Source: an uncultured Prevotellaceae bacterium (GTDB lineage Bacteria; Bacteroidota; Bacteroidia; Bacteroidales; Bacteroidaceae). Taken from it: a stretch of 64,000 bases of DNA. Under the pieces are notes generated by a model. That model saw only the letters and a program-made list of their open reading frames with translations. It was not told the origin of the DNA and searched no databases. How positions within the stretch are numbered: the stretch's first letter is position 1; each line of letters opens with the position of its first letter. A program made the translations under genes and the position numbers. The stretch covers positions 1-64,000 of the forward strand of contig CACYKE010000028.1 in NCBI GenBank assembly GCA_902774925.1. The letters run 5' to 3'. This document shows, in pieces, positions 17,305-26,005 of this stretch.

Positions 17305-18435
17305 ATGAAAAAGTACAGCAAACTGATTATCGCCGCAATTATCGCGCTGATTTTCATCGGAACATTCGTGTTCCTCTGGCAGAAGAGCCAACCCAAGGAA
17401 ATCGTCTATAACGAGTTTACCCCCACGACTGAGAACATCCAGAAGACGACCATCATTACTGGTAAGATTGAACCCCGCAACGAGGTCAACATCAAACCGC
17501 AGATCTCTGGTATCATCTCTGAATTGTTGAAGGAGCCAGGCGACTATGTGAATGCTGGCGATGTGATTGCCAAGGTGAAGGTAATTCCCGATATGGCCCA
17601 GTTGTCGAGTGCCGAGATGCGTGTGCGTCTGGCAGATATCAACCTGAAACAGGCTGAAATTGACTTCCAGCGTGAAGAGAACCTCTTCAACCAGAAGTTG
17701 GTGAGTGCCGATGAGTATGATAAGACAAAGATAAAGCTGACTCAAGCTCAACATGAGAAGTCGGCTGCTCTGGATGCCCTCGAAGTGGTGCGCGATGGTG
17801 TGTCGAAGTCAAATGCCAAGGCCTCGTCTACGCTCGTCCGTTCTACCATCAGTGGTGTCATCCTTGATATTCCTGTCAAGGTCGGTAACTCCGTTATTCT
17901 CTCGAATACCTTCAACGATGGAACCACCATTGCCTCTGTTGCGAATATGAAGGACTTGATCTTCCGCGGTAATATCGACGAGACCGAAGTTGGACAACTT
18001 GTCAGCGGTATGCCGATGAAGATTACTATAGGTGCGCTGCAAGACCTGAAATTTGACGCGGCATTGGAGTACATCTCGCCAAAGGCAGTGGAAAGCAACG
18101 GGGCTAATCAGTTCGAAATCAAGGCTGCAGTTAATGTGTCTGCCGATTCCGTCGGTGGCAAGCCTGGCCACCTCCGTTCTGGCTACAGCGCCAATGCCGA
18201 AATCGTCCTTTCACATGCAGACAAGGTGCTGAGCATCCCTGAGAGCGCCATCGAGTTTAGTGGCGACAGCACATTTGTGTATGTTGTCAAAGGCGAGGGC
18301 AAAAACAAAACCTACGATCGTACCTATGTTGAAACCGGACTCTCTGACGGTGTGAATATCGAGATTAAGAAGGGCATCACAGCTAAAGACAAGGTTCGTG
18401 GCCCAGAGATTGTATCTGATGATAAAGAAAAGTAA
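17305..18435 (+). CDS. Membrane-fusion (periplasmic adaptor) protein, MacA/HlyD type
   Basis: 376 residues from the ATG at 17305, which begins 'MKKYSKLIIAAIIALIFIG', an N-terminal membrane anchor; the frame is open further upstream but that part overlaps the permease. It has a biotinyl-lipoyl-like half ('PQISGIISELLKEPGDYVNA'), a coiled-coil hairpin (about 115-170) and a beta-barrel domain. It bridges the inner-membrane ABC permeases to the TolC-like channel encoded next. Confidence 0.92.
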   Translation: MKKYSKLIIAAIIALIFIGTFVFLWQKSQPKEIVYNEFTPTTENIQKTTIITGKIEPRNEVNIKPQISGIISELLKEPGDYVNAGDVIAKVKVIPDMAQLSSAEMRVRLADINLKQAEIDFQREENLFNQKLVSADEYDKTKIKLTQAQHEKSAALDALEVVRDGVSKSNAKASSTLVRSTISGVILDIPVKVGNSVILSNTFNDGTTIASVANMKDLIFRGNIDETEVGQLVSGMPMKITIGALQDLKFDAALEYISPKAVESNGANQFEIKAAVNVSADSVGGKPGHLRSGYSANAEIVLSHADKVLSIPESAIEFSGDSTFVYVVKGEGKNKTYDRTYVETGLSDGVNIEIKKGITAKDKVRGPEIVSDDKEK

Positions 18436-18441
18436 ACGGTT

Positions 18442-19770
18442 ATGAAAAAGTATATTCTATCGTTCATAGTTGCTTCAGTTGGCTTTAGCACAGCTAGTGC
18501 CCAGAAGGCATGGAGCCTCCGCGAGTGCTGCGACTACGCTATCGAGCATAGCATCCCCATTAAGCAACAGGAAAACCAGCGTCGCCAGCAGGAGGTTCAA
18601 TTGAGCACATCCCGTAACTCCCGCCTTCCGGACGTCAGTGCCAGTCTGAACCAGAACTTCTCGTTCGGTCGCGGTCTGACGGCTGATAACACCTATTCCA
18701 ACACCAACACGTCATCGACGTCGCTCCAACTGGGTGCCAACATGCCGCTCTTCACGGGATTCCAGATTCCCAATCAGATTAAGTTGAACCAACTGAATCT
18801 CGAGGCCGCTACCGCTGACCTCGAGAAGGCCAAAAACGACATCCGTATGAAGGTGGCACAGGCATACGTGCAAATCCTTTACGACATGGAGATTTCCGAA
18901 GTCGCACATCGCCAAATCGACATCGATTCCATGCAGGTTGAGCGTCTCCAGGCGTTCGTCAAAAACGGCAAGGCTTCTGAATCGGAACTCTCCCAACAGC
19001 GCGCGACGCTCGCAAACAGTCGTCTTTTAGCGACCCAAGCTGACAACAACACGCGGTTGGCTATCCTCACCCTCACACAGCTCCTCGAGCTCCCCACGCC
19101 CGACGGATTCTCCGTCGTCCGTCCTGAGCTCGCCGATGTCTCTGCCGATATCGCTGCCGCCATCCCTTCTCCCGACATCATCTACGCCGAGGCACTTGGC
19201 ATCAAACCAGAGATTGCTGCTCAGCAACTGAAACTCAAGGGCACCGAGCATAACATTAAGATTGCTCGCGCAGGCTATTATCCTACATTGTCGCTCAGTG
19301 GCGGAATGGGCACGAACTACTACACCACCAGCGGTTTCAAGTCTGACAATTTCAGCACACAGCTGAGGAATAACTTCTCACAATACATCGGTCTGAACCT
19401 GAATATTCCCATTTTCAACCGTTTTCAGACGCGTAATAGCATCCGCACGGCGAAAATCCAACGAGAGAATCAGCAGTTGCAACTCGACAACACCAAGAAG
19501 ACGCTCTATCAGGAAATCCAGAAGGTATATTACAATGCCCTGAATGCACTGTCGAAAGAGCAGTCGTCTCTTGAGGCGGTAAAGAGTACGCAGACTGCCT
19601 TCAATCTGATGCAGGCGAAGTATGAGAATGGCAAGGCGACTATCACTGAGTTCAACGAGTCGAAAAATACATATCTCAAGTCCGAGTCCGACCTTGTACA
19701 GGCCCGCTACGAGAACCTTTACCAACATGCCCTGTTGGAATTCTATCGAGGTAAAGACCTGACCTTCTAA
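18442..19770 (+). CDS. TolC-like outer membrane efflux channel
   Basis: 442 residues. Signal peptide (1-20, 'GFSTASAQ'), then two OEP repeats rich in long amphipathic helices ('LRECCDYAIEHSIPIKQQ', 'EKAKNDIRMKVAQAYVQI', 'TKKTLYQEIQKVYYNALNA'). It provides the outer-membrane exit of the tripartite pump and is the last gene of the operon, ending at a strong bidirectional hairpin. Confidence 0.93.
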   Translation: MKKYILSFIVASVGFSTASAQKAWSLRECCDYAIEHSIPIKQQENQRRQQEVQLSTSRNSRLPDVSASLNQNFSFGRGLTADNTYSNTNTSSTSLQLGANMPLFTGFQIPNQIKLNQLNLEAATADLEKAKNDIRMKVAQAYVQILYDMEISEVAHRQIDIDSMQVERLQAFVKNGKASESELSQQRATLANSRLLATQADNNTRLAILTLTQLLELPTPDGFSVVRPELADVSADIAAAIPSPDIIYAEALGIKPEIAAQQLKLKGTEHNIKIARAGYYPTLSLSGGMGTNYYTTSGFKSDNFSTQLRNNFSQYIGLNLNIPIFNRFQTRNSIRTAKIQRENQQLQLDNTKKTLYQEIQKVYYNALNALSKEQSSLEAVKSTQTAFNLMQAKYENGKATITEFNESKNTYLKSESDLVQARYENLYQHALLEFYRGKDLTF

Positions 19771-19775
19771 AAAGT

Positions 19776-19806
19776 AATAGTCCGCTAATTAGCGGACTAT
19801 TATTTT
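19776..19806. terminator. Bidirectional terminator between the TolC and GH53 genes
   Basis: Perfect 12-bp stem (19776-19787 with 19790-19801) followed by TATTTTCT. The stop codon of the convergent GH53 gene (19791-19789) lies inside the hairpin, so the two genes end on the same structure. Confidence 0.8.
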
Positions 19807-21012
19807 CTGGTTATTTTTGATATAGATGCCTTTCGTTTGTGGCGTGCCGTTAAGCTTGCGACCATCCAGTGTATACCAAACATTGTCTTTGTTGTCAGCG
19901 CTTCTGACACTTTGCATCCCTGCACTTCCGCCATTGAAGTTCTTCAACTCATAGAAAGCGGCGTAGGGTTGGCCTGTACTGTGATTGTAGAGCGCAGCAT
20001 TCCACCAGCTGTTTGTGACACCTTTGTTGCCGTTATCCTCGGGCCACCACCAGAAGAGTCCTTTCACACTGCTGTGTCCGTTCAGTTTCGCAATGAGGTC
20101 GGCTGTGAACTGGCGCTGACCTTCTTCCGTATAAGGATAGGTTGCCGTATAGTCGTATTCACCGCCAATGCTCCATGCATAGCTGTAGCCTGTTTCTACA
20201 ATCATGATGTCCTTGCCGTAGTTCTTATTCTCCAGAGATGTCAACGCAGTCTCCAGCGTGGCTAGATTGCCATGATGCTCTGGATAATAACTCAGTCCAA
20301 TGATGTCGTAGTCGATTTCTGCATTCTTCATACGGTCAAAGAAGTCTGTCAGTACGCTGGGCTTGGGTGTACGCTCGCTATGGATGATAATCTTCGCGTT
20401 GGGACACTCCTCGCGACAGGCCTGACCAGCTTTCTTCAGCAGATTGAAGAAACGAGTCCAGTTGGCATCAGAACTGTTGGTGTAACAGCGATTAGCAGTC
20501 GTTCCTTTGATTCCCCACAGCATACCATAGCTGATCTCGTTACCCGTCTGGATGAAGTCGGGTGTGGCGCCAGCATCCTTCAACTGTTGCAGACAATCTT
20601 TGGAGTACTCGTAAATCTTTTCGTAGAGTTCGGCGTCAGACAGCGTCTTCCATGCATCGGGAGTCCACTGCTTCCCTGGGTCTGCCCATGTGTCGCTATA
20701 GTGGAAGTCGAGCATGAAAGCCATTCCCTGGTCTTTGATGCGCTTACCCAGAGCCTTGACGTATTCAAGGTCCTGACAAACGGCCTTGTCGTTGTCTTGC
20801 GAAGGGTCGACGAATAGGCGTACGCGCATGGCGTTCAGTCCCTGTCCCTTGAAAAAAGGTAGGGGTTGTACGGCGTTGCCATTTTTGTCTTTATATATCA
20901 CACCGGCATCTTCATACTTGGTGAGCATCGAAATGTCACCACCCACATACTTCTGGGCGGGAACCATCGTGGTTACCACGGTAAACAATAATAATAGTAG
21001 TAGTTTTCTCAT
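19789..21012 (-). CDS. GH53 arabinogalactan endo-beta-1,4-galactanase, secreted
   Basis: 407 residues. Signal peptide (1-19, 'TMVPAQ'). GH53 TIM barrel with 'GLNAMRVRLFVDP', 'LDFHYSDTWADPGKQ', the acid/base Glu159 in 'IQTGNEIS' and the nucleophile Glu273 in 'IVETGYS'. It should cleave beta-1,4-galactan side chains of pectin. The final about 30 residues ('WYTLDGRKLNG', 'KGIYIKNNQKIIVR') form a Prevotella-type C-terminal sorting-like tail, shared with the 843-residue protein at 61.4 kb. A pectinesterase is encoded at 52.4 kb. Confidence 0.93.
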   Translation of the reverse strand: MRKLLLLLLFTVVTTMVPAQKYVGGDISMLTKYEDAGVIYKDKNGNAVQPLPFFKGQGLNAMRVRLFVDPSQDNDKAVCQDLEYVKALGKRIKDQGMAFMLDFHYSDTWADPGKQWTPDAWKTLSDAELYEKIYEYSKDCLQQLKDAGATPDFIQTGNEISYGMLWGIKGTTANRCYTNSSDANWTRFFNLLKKAGQACREECPNAKIIIHSERTPKPSVLTDFFDRMKNAEIDYDIIGLSYYPEHHGNLATLETALTSLENKNYGKDIMIVETGYSYAWSIGGEYDYTATYPYTEEGQRQFTADLIAKLNGHSSVKGLFWWWPEDNGNKGVTNSWWNAALYNHSTGQPYAAFYELKNFNGGSAGMQSVRSADNKDNVWYTLDGRKLNGTPQTKGIYIKNNQKIIVR

Positions 21013-21038
21013 ATCGTCAGTAGTTTTGTTCTTTAATC

Positions 21039-21239
21039 TTACTTCTTATGCCTATTGGCCCGCTGCTCACGGTATTTGGCTTTCTGCTTGGCAGAGCCAC
21101 TACCGTGAGCACCAGTAATATACTTTTTCTTCTTGGCCTTGGTTTTCACTTTGTCCTCCTCTTTGCGAGGACCACCACCGCGACCAAACGAAATACCATT
21201 CTCCAGAATACTCTGAAAATCCTTCTCTCCTGTAGCCAT
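21039..21239 (-). CDS. Small highly basic hypothetical protein
   Basis: 66 residues with an acidic/neutral start ('MATGEKDFQSILENGISFGR') and a strongly basic second half ('KVKTKAKKKKYITGAHGSGS', 'YREQRANRHKK'). No family is recognised. It lies 6 nt downstream of the AICAR formyltransferase gene and 26 nt upstream of the GH53 gene, suggesting co-transcription with the former. Charge suggests RNA or ribosome binding, but that is a guess. Its stop codon is formed by a short GTAAGAA-type heptad repeat. Confidence 0.6.
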   Translation of the reverse strand: MATGEKDFQSILENGISFGRGGGPRKEEDKVKTKAKKKKYITGAHGSGSAKQKAKYREQRANRHKK

Positions 21240-21245
21240 AATTGT

Positions 21246-22433
21246 TTAATGATGGAATAGACGGACGCCTGTGAAGGCCATAGCAATACCGTACTTGTCG
21301 CAGGTCATGATGACATGGTCGTCGCGAACAGAACCACCAGCCTGGGCGATGAACTCTACACCACTCTTGTGAGCGCGCTCGATGTTGTCGCCAAAAGGGA
21401 AGAAAGCATCAGATCCCAACGCCACCTTCGTGTTTTTGGCAATCCACTCCTTTTTCTCAGCCATCGTCAGTACCTCAGGCTGCTCGGTGAAGAACTGCTG
21501 CCAGGCACCGTCGCGCAGCACGTCGTCGTGCTCGTCCTCAGAAATATATACGTCGATGGTGTTGTCGCGGTCTGCACGGCGGATACCCTCCTTGAAGGGC
21601 AGTGCCATCACTTTCGGATGCTGGCGCAACCACCAGATATCAGCCTTGTTACCAGCCAGACGGGTGCAGTGGATGCGGCTCTGCTGACCAGCACCAATAC
21701 CGATAGCCTGTCCGTCCTTCACGTAGCAGACAGAGTTCGACTGTGTATATTTCAATGTAATCAGTGCAATCATCAAGTCGCGCTTAGCCTCGGCACTGAA
21801 GGCTTTGTTCTGTGTGGGGATATTCTCAAACAAGGCAGGAGCGTCCAGCTTAATCTCGTTACGTCCCTGCTCGAAGGTCACGCCAAAGCACTGCTTGGTC
21901 TCAATGGGAGCGGGTTTGTACGTGGGGTCAATCTTGATGACGTTATACGTTCCCTTGCGCTTGTCTTTCAGTATCTCAATAGCTTCAGCCGTGTAGTCGG
22001 GGGCAATGACACCATCGCTCACCTCGCGCTTCAAGAGTAGGGCTGTGGTGGCGTCGCACGTGTCGCTCAGTGCCACGAAGTCACCATAACTCGACATACG
22101 GTCAGCACCGCGAGCACGGGCATAGGCACAAGCAATCTGGCTGTCGTCCAATCCCTTGATGTCGTCCACAAAATAAATCTTCTTCAGCGTGTTGCTCAGG
22201 GGCAGACCAACAGCAGCTCCTGCAGGACTTACATGCTTGAACGAAGCTGCAGCAGGCAGACCAGTGGCAGCTTTCAGTTCCTTCACCAACTGCCACGCAT
22301 TCAGGGCGTCGAGGAAGTTGATGTAGCCAGGACGGCCGTTAATCACTTCGATGGGTAACTCACCCTCTGTCATAAAAATACGCGAGGGCTTCTGATTGGG
22401 ATTGCATCCGTACTTAAGTGCTAATTCTTTCAT
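21246..22433 (-). CDS. Stand-alone AICAR formyltransferase (PurH C-domain type)
   Basis: 395 residues. It matches the AICAR transformylase half of PurH, which transfers a formyl group to AICAR in the penultimate step of IMP synthesis: 'KYGCNPNQKPSRIF', the catalytic Lys-His in 'ASFKHVSPAGAAVG', 'IGIGAGQQSRIHCTRLAG' and 'ALGSDAFFPFGDNI'. The IMP cyclohydrolase half present in standard PurH (about 510-530 residues) is absent; nothing in this window supplies it. Monofunctional versions exist in several anaerobic bacteria. Confidence 0.9.
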   Translation of the reverse strand: MKELALKYGCNPNQKPSRIFMTEGELPIEVINGRPGYINFLDALNAWQLVKELKAATGLPAAASFKHVSPAGAAVGLPLSNTLKKIYFVDDIKGLDDSQIACAYARARGADRMSSYGDFVALSDTCDATTALLLKREVSDGVIAPDYTAEAIEILKDKRKGTYNVIKIDPTYKPAPIETKQCFGVTFEQGRNEIKLDAPALFENIPTQNKAFSAEAKRDLMIALITLKYTQSNSVCYVKDGQAIGIGAGQQSRIHCTRLAGNKADIWWLRQHPKVMALPFKEGIRRADRDNTIDVYISEDEHDDVLRDGAWQQFFTEQPEVLTMAEKKEWIAKNTKVALGSDAFFPFGDNIERAHKSGVEFIAQAGGSVRDDHVIMTCDKYGIAMAFTGVRLFHH

Positions 22434-22506
22434 ATTGTTATGCTATTTTTCGTTTCTGCCTGCAAAGGTACAAAATAAATTTGGAATAATGCAGCATAAG
22501 AAAAGA

Positions 22507-22542
22507 AAAAAGAGATACCTCAATCGTGAAGTATCTCTTTTT
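22507..22542 (-). terminator. Terminator of rplS
   Basis: Perfect 12-bp stem (22507-22518 with 22531-22542), A-run before and T-run after, 25 bp beyond the rplS stop. Confidence 0.8.
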
Positions 22543-22566
22543 ATGTCGTGCAGGTCTCGTCTGAGA

Positions 22567-22935
22567 TTACTCAGCAGTAGCACGGGCACCGCTGCGCTTC
22601 TCCTTAATACGGGCAGCCTTACCAGTGAGCTTACGCAGATAGTAAAGCTTAGAGCGACGAACCTTACCAACCTTGTTCACCTCGATGCTCTCAATGTTTG
22701 GCGACTCGATGGGGAAGATACGCTCTACACCAACGGTACCTGACATCTTGCGAACTGTGAAGCGCTTTTTGTCACCGTGACCGCAAATCTTGATGACTAC
22801 GCCACGATAGAGCTGGATGCGCTCCTTAGAACCCTCGATAATTTTGTAAGCGACAGTGATAGTGTCACCAGCCTTGAACTCTGGGAACTGCTTGCCGGTT
22901 GCAAATGCTTCTTCAGCAACTTTAATTAAATCCAT
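22567..22935 (-). CDS. rplS: 50S ribosomal protein L19
   Basis: 122 residues, normal for L19. '[16 protein letters not shown]', '[16 protein letters not shown]', '[18 protein letters not shown]' and '[18 protein letters not shown]' are characteristic. It is monocistronic, with a -7 element (TACCTTTG, 23038-23031) giving a leader of about 85 nt and a strong terminator. The leader contains GC-rich complementary segments, but I cannot assign a known regulatory fold. Confidence 0.97.
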   Translation of the reverse strand: MDLIKVAEEAFATGKQFPEFKAGDTITVAYKIIEGSKERIQLYRGVVIKICGHGDKKRFTVRKMSGTVGVERIFPIESPNIESIEVNKVGKVRRSKLYYLRKLTGKAARIKEKRSGARATAE

Positions 22936-23109
22936 TTTCTTTTTAAACGTTTAAAATTGTTGTATCGTTCCATGCGCAACATAACAGGCCTCTCGAGACT
23001 TCCTGCCAGCGATTACGCGGAAAGCGGCTGCAAAGGTACAACTTTTTTTTGGATTATGTGCAACAATTCGGATTTTTTTTGTATATTTGCACCATAAAAA
23101 CCTGAAAAT

Positions 23110-23874
23110 ATGAAAAATAAGACACTTTTATTACCCATTTTGGCCACGATGATGCTGGTCGCGGGCTGTCGGTCACACTATGAGGTCGCAGGCATTCAAC
23201 GTTCGCGTATCCTCATTGACAGCCGTTACGATGCACAGCCTGATGTACAGGCTGCTGAGTTTATGAAACCCTATAAACATGTGGTCGACAGTGTCATGGG
23301 ACCTGTCGTTGGCCGTTCTGCCAAGTATATGACGGCCCAGCGACCTGAGGGAACGCTGTCGAACCTGCTTTCCGACATTTTGATTTGGGCGGCAAAGGAT
23401 TACAACGAACAGCCTGACTTTGCCATTTACAATATGGGTGGCATCCGTGCTGCCCTGCCCAAGGGCGAAGTGACCTATGGCGACATACTCGATATCGCGC
23501 CGTTTGAGAACAAGATTGCCTTCGCAACGTTAAGTGGCAGCGACGTGCTGGATTTGTTCCGTCAGATAGCCTCTGTGGGTGGCGAGGGTGTCAGCAGTTC
23601 CGTGCGCATGGTCATTACGAAAGACCATCAATTGGAGTCGCTGACGATTAACGGTGAGCCTGTCGATTCCCAGCGCGACTATCGCGTTGCGAGTATCGAC
23701 TATCTCCTTGGGGGTACCGACAAGTTGGAGGCTTTCAAGAAGGCCCGAGACTTCCATTCTCCGAAGGAAACATCGAACAATACGCGTTTCATCATTATGA
23801 ACTATTTCCGCGAGATGGCCAAACAGGGTAGAGTCGTGGACGCAGAAATTGAGGGACGAATTGTTGTGAGGTGA
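23110..23874 (+). CDS. 5'-nucleotidase C-terminal domain lipoprotein
   Basis: 254 residues. A lipoprotein signal ends 'LVAGC' (Cys20). The rest matches the substrate-binding 5_nucleotid_C domain of UshA-like enzymes ('EGTLSNLLSDIL', 'YNMGGIRAALPKGEVTYGDI', 'IAPFENKIAFATLSG'). The catalytic metallophosphatase domain is not in this protein but in the next gene 25 nt downstream, so the two probably act together in the periplasm or at the outer membrane. Its stop codon lies in a GTAAGAA-type heptad repeat. Confidence 0.88.
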   Translation: MKNKTLLLPILATMMLVAGCRSHYEVAGIQRSRILIDSRYDAQPDVQAAEFMKPYKHVVDSVMGPVVGRSAKYMTAQRPEGTLSNLLSDILIWAAKDYNEQPDFAIYNMGGIRAALPKGEVTYGDILDIAPFENKIAFATLSGSDVLDLFRQIASVGGEGVSSSVRMVITKDHQLESLTINGEPVDSQRDYRVASIDYLLGGTDKLEAFKKARDFHSPKETSNNTRFIIMNYFREMAKQGRVVDAEIEGRIVVR

Positions 23875-23895
23875 GAGGTAAGAAGTAAGATTTAA
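23868..23895. repeat. 7-bp-period repeat, GTAAGAA family
   Basis: Heptads 'GGTGAGA', 'GGTAAGA', 'AGTAAGA' span the stop codon of the upstream gene and the gap to the next. A shared 14-nt stretch, in inverted orientation, occurs at about 21035-21050 over another stop codon. Confidence 0.6.
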
Positions 23896-23899
23896 AACG

Positions 23900-24748
23900 A
23901 TGAGCATTATGAAACGAACACCTATTATAATAATAATGTTGCTGCTGGCGCTCAGCGGACAAGCCAAGAAACATAAGCAGTTGGTCATTCTGCACACCAA
24001 CGATACCCATTCGCAGATATATCCTATCAGCAGTCAGTTGCCCGATACGATGAAGGCTGGACGTGGAGGGTTCCTCCGACGTCTTGCCATGTTAAAAGAG
24101 GAACGCGCGAAGCACCCCGATCTGTTGTATTTCGACTCGGGCGACTTCTTCCAGGGCTCGGCCTATTTCACGATGTTCAAGGGTGATGTGGAGATAGGAC
24201 TGATGAACCAGATGGGCATTGACGCCTCAACCATCGGCAATCATGAGTTCGATTTCGGGCTGGAGAACATGGCTCAGATGTTTCGTAAGGCCAACTTCCC
24301 CATCCTTTGCACGAACTACGACTTCACGGGAACACCGATGGAGGGTGTGACGAAACCCTGGATCATCATCAAGCGTAACGGACTGAAAATCGGTGTCTTT
24401 GCCGTTTGTCCGAAGATGCGCGGACTGGTTGCCGACAAGCTCTGTGTAGGAGTAAAATATCTCGACCCCGCCCAAGTTGCCCTCGAGACGGCCACCATGC
24501 TGAAAGAGGAAAAGAAGTGCGACATGGTTATCTGCATTTCCCACTTAGGCTGGAACAACAATCGCGGTGAGGACGACCAATATATGATTCATGGTTCGCG
24601 CAATATCGACCTCGTGCTGGGTGGACACACCCATACCTATATGACCGAATTGCAATACGAACCGAATCTCGATGGTCGTCAGGTTCCTGTCGACCAAAAC
24701 GGCAAAGCTGCCATCTTCGTGGGAAAAATGATAGTCGACTTCAAATAA
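23900..24748 (+). CDS. Metallophosphatase half of a split 5'-nucleotidase
   Basis: 282 residues (MSIMKR start; the ATG three codons later is equally possible). Signal peptide about 1-24. Metallophosphoesterase motifs: 'HTNDTHSQIYP', 'FDSGDFFQGSAYF', 'TIGNHEFDFG', 'CISHLGW' and 'VLGGHTHTYM', a full set of metal ligands. It ends without the C-terminal nucleotide-binding domain, which is encoded by the preceding gene. A single-chain version of the same enzyme is at 41.5-43.1 kb. Confidence 0.9.
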   Translation: MSIMKRTPIIIIMLLLALSGQAKKHKQLVILHTNDTHSQIYPISSQLPDTMKAGRGGFLRRLAMLKEERAKHPDLLYFDSGDFFQGSAYFTMFKGDVEIGLMNQMGIDASTIGNHEFDFGLENMAQMFRKANFPILCTNYDFTGTPMEGVTKPWIIIKRNGLKIGVFAVCPKMRGLVADKLCVGVKYLDPAQVALETATMLKEEKKCDMVICISHLGWNNNRGEDDQYMIHGSRNIDLVLGGHTHTYMTELQYEPNLDGRQVPVDQNGKAAIFVGKMIVDFK

Positions 24749-24779
24749 TCTAGATTGTCTAGAGTATAGAATATCTAGT

Positions 24780-25529
24780 CTACTCAAAATAGAACGTCAA
24801 CACGATCATCTTCGACTGCGCTTTGCTGACGCTGCCTGCATAGGCCTTGAGATTATCATCGCGCAGTTCGTTTTTATGATTCGTGTCCAGCACATTGGTC
24901 AGTCCGAAACAGAACTTCAATTCTGGAATCAGCTTGAAGAACGGCAGATAAAAGTCGCAGCCCAGACCTATTTCTACCATCGTGTCGTAGCGCTTCAGAC
25001 GTACCATGTCTGAGTCGCCGCCCGTCAAGTTCATCACGGGGTTGATGCCCGCCATGATATACGGACGGTGGTTGTTCCAGCGTGGTGCGGCAAACTTCAG
25101 GTCAATGGGTAGCGACACGTAGGTGTTCTTCAAATCCTGTGTCTGCGAGAACGGTCGGCCCTCGGCGTCCAACTGCTTCATGTTGAGGAATGTCAGGTGT
25201 TTCGCGCCGAAGTGCATCTGCGGCGTAAACCTCAGCGAGAAATGATCGCTCAGTCGCCATTCTGCCAACACACCTACGCTGAACCCCGGATTCCATTTGT
25301 CGGCATCACACACAATGAGTTCGTCGTGCACCGATCCGTCCTCGTAGGTAATCGTCTGCGGTCCGACATTCTCAAATTCAATATCCTGCATATTCAGACC
25401 CACCAGAATGCCAAAATGCAATGGCCGCAGGTCGACGTACGGCTTGTTCTGCACGCGACGGTCACTCTGTCCTAATGCCGCCAGCGAGCAGACTATCATG
25501 ATAGTCAATATCGATAATCTTCGTTTCAT
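24780..25529 (-). CDS. porT: PorT family outer-membrane barrel protein (type IX secretion)
   Basis: 249 residues from the 'MKRRLSILTIM' start (an ATG ten codons earlier is less signal-peptide-like). Signal peptide to about residue 20. The beta-barrel sequence matches PorT as I recall it: 'PLHFGILVGLNMQDIEF', 'HFSLRFTPQMHFG', the diagnostic 'FYLPFFKLIPELKFCFGL' and the terminal 'KMIVLTFYFE'. PorT is required for type IX secretion in Porphyromonas gingivalis. Its presence fits the C-terminal sorting-like tails on several secreted proteins here. Confidence 0.85.
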   Translation of the reverse strand: MKRRLSILTIMIVCSLAALGQSDRRVQNKPYVDLRPLHFGILVGLNMQDIEFENVGPQTITYEDGSVHDELIVCDADKWNPGFSVGVLAEWRLSDHFSLRFTPQMHFGAKHLTFLNMKQLDAEGRPFSQTQDLKNTYVSLPIDLKFAAPRWNNHRPYIMAGINPVMNLTGGDSDMVRLKRYDTMVEIGLGCDFYLPFFKLIPELKFCFGLTNVLDTNHKNELRDDNLKAYAGSVSKAQSKMIVLTFYFE

Positions 25530-25641
25530 ATACTCTATTATAACGTCATTTATCCCCATTTTATTATTTCGATAACGTATAAATTAAGCAGAAAACTTCA
25601 TTTTTCCTACCATAAATTAGGTATCATTCGAAATTTTTCTT

Positions 25642-25649
25642 ACCTTTGC
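25642..25649 (+). promoter_or_regulatory. -7 element for the ferredoxin gene
   Basis: A TAnnTTTG match (TACCTTTG) ends about 50 nt before the ATG at 25699; no clear TTTG at the ideal distance. Confidence 0.4.
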
Positions 25650-25698
25650 ATCACTTTTAGTAAGTATTTTAAGTTAAACAATTTAATTTTATAACATT

Positions 25699-25866
25699 AT
25701 GGCATACGTAATTGGTGACGACTGCATCGCATGTGGAACATGTATCGATGAGTGCCCCGCTGGAGCAATCTCTGAGGGCGACAAGTATTCTATCAACCCC
25801 GATGTTTGCACAGAGTGCGGCACATGCGCTGACGTTTGTCCGTCAGAGGCTATCAGCCTTCCCTAA
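25699..25866 (+). CDS. 2[4Fe-4S] ferredoxin
   Basis: 55 residues. Two classical cluster motifs, 'CIACGTCIDECP' and 'CTECGTCADVCP', occupy almost the whole protein, as in clostridial-type low-potential ferredoxins. It carries electrons in anaerobic metabolism, for example with pyruvate:ferredoxin oxidoreductase. It is a single-gene unit with its own -7 element and a strong terminator 30 bp after the stop. Confidence 0.96.
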   Translation: MAYVIGDDCIACGTCIDECPAGAISEGDKYSINPDVCTECGTCADVCPSEAISLP

Positions 25867-25896
25867 GGAAACAAACTGATTTTATGTGGTTTAAAC

Positions 25897-25927
25897 AAAA
25901 CGGGCTTCCTTTCGGGAGCCCGTTTTT
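25897..25927 (+). terminator. Terminator of the ferredoxin gene
   Basis: 10-bp stem (25897-25906 with 25917-25926) followed by TTTTTG. Confidence 0.85.
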
Positions 25928-26005
25928 GTTATAAAAACGAGCTATGAATGTATCTCAGGCATGGTTGGCGGCATCTTCAGCATTATGCGCAACCAGCGAA
26001 CCTAC

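Noticed and set aside
17209-17754. 181-codon minus-strand frame over the adaptor gene
   Set aside because: Antisense to the MacA-type adaptor whose membrane anchor and domains are clear.
22936-23030. Ribosomal-protein leader RNA for rplS
   Set aside because: Some complementary GC-rich segments exist, but I could not assemble a convincing fold or match to a known leader.
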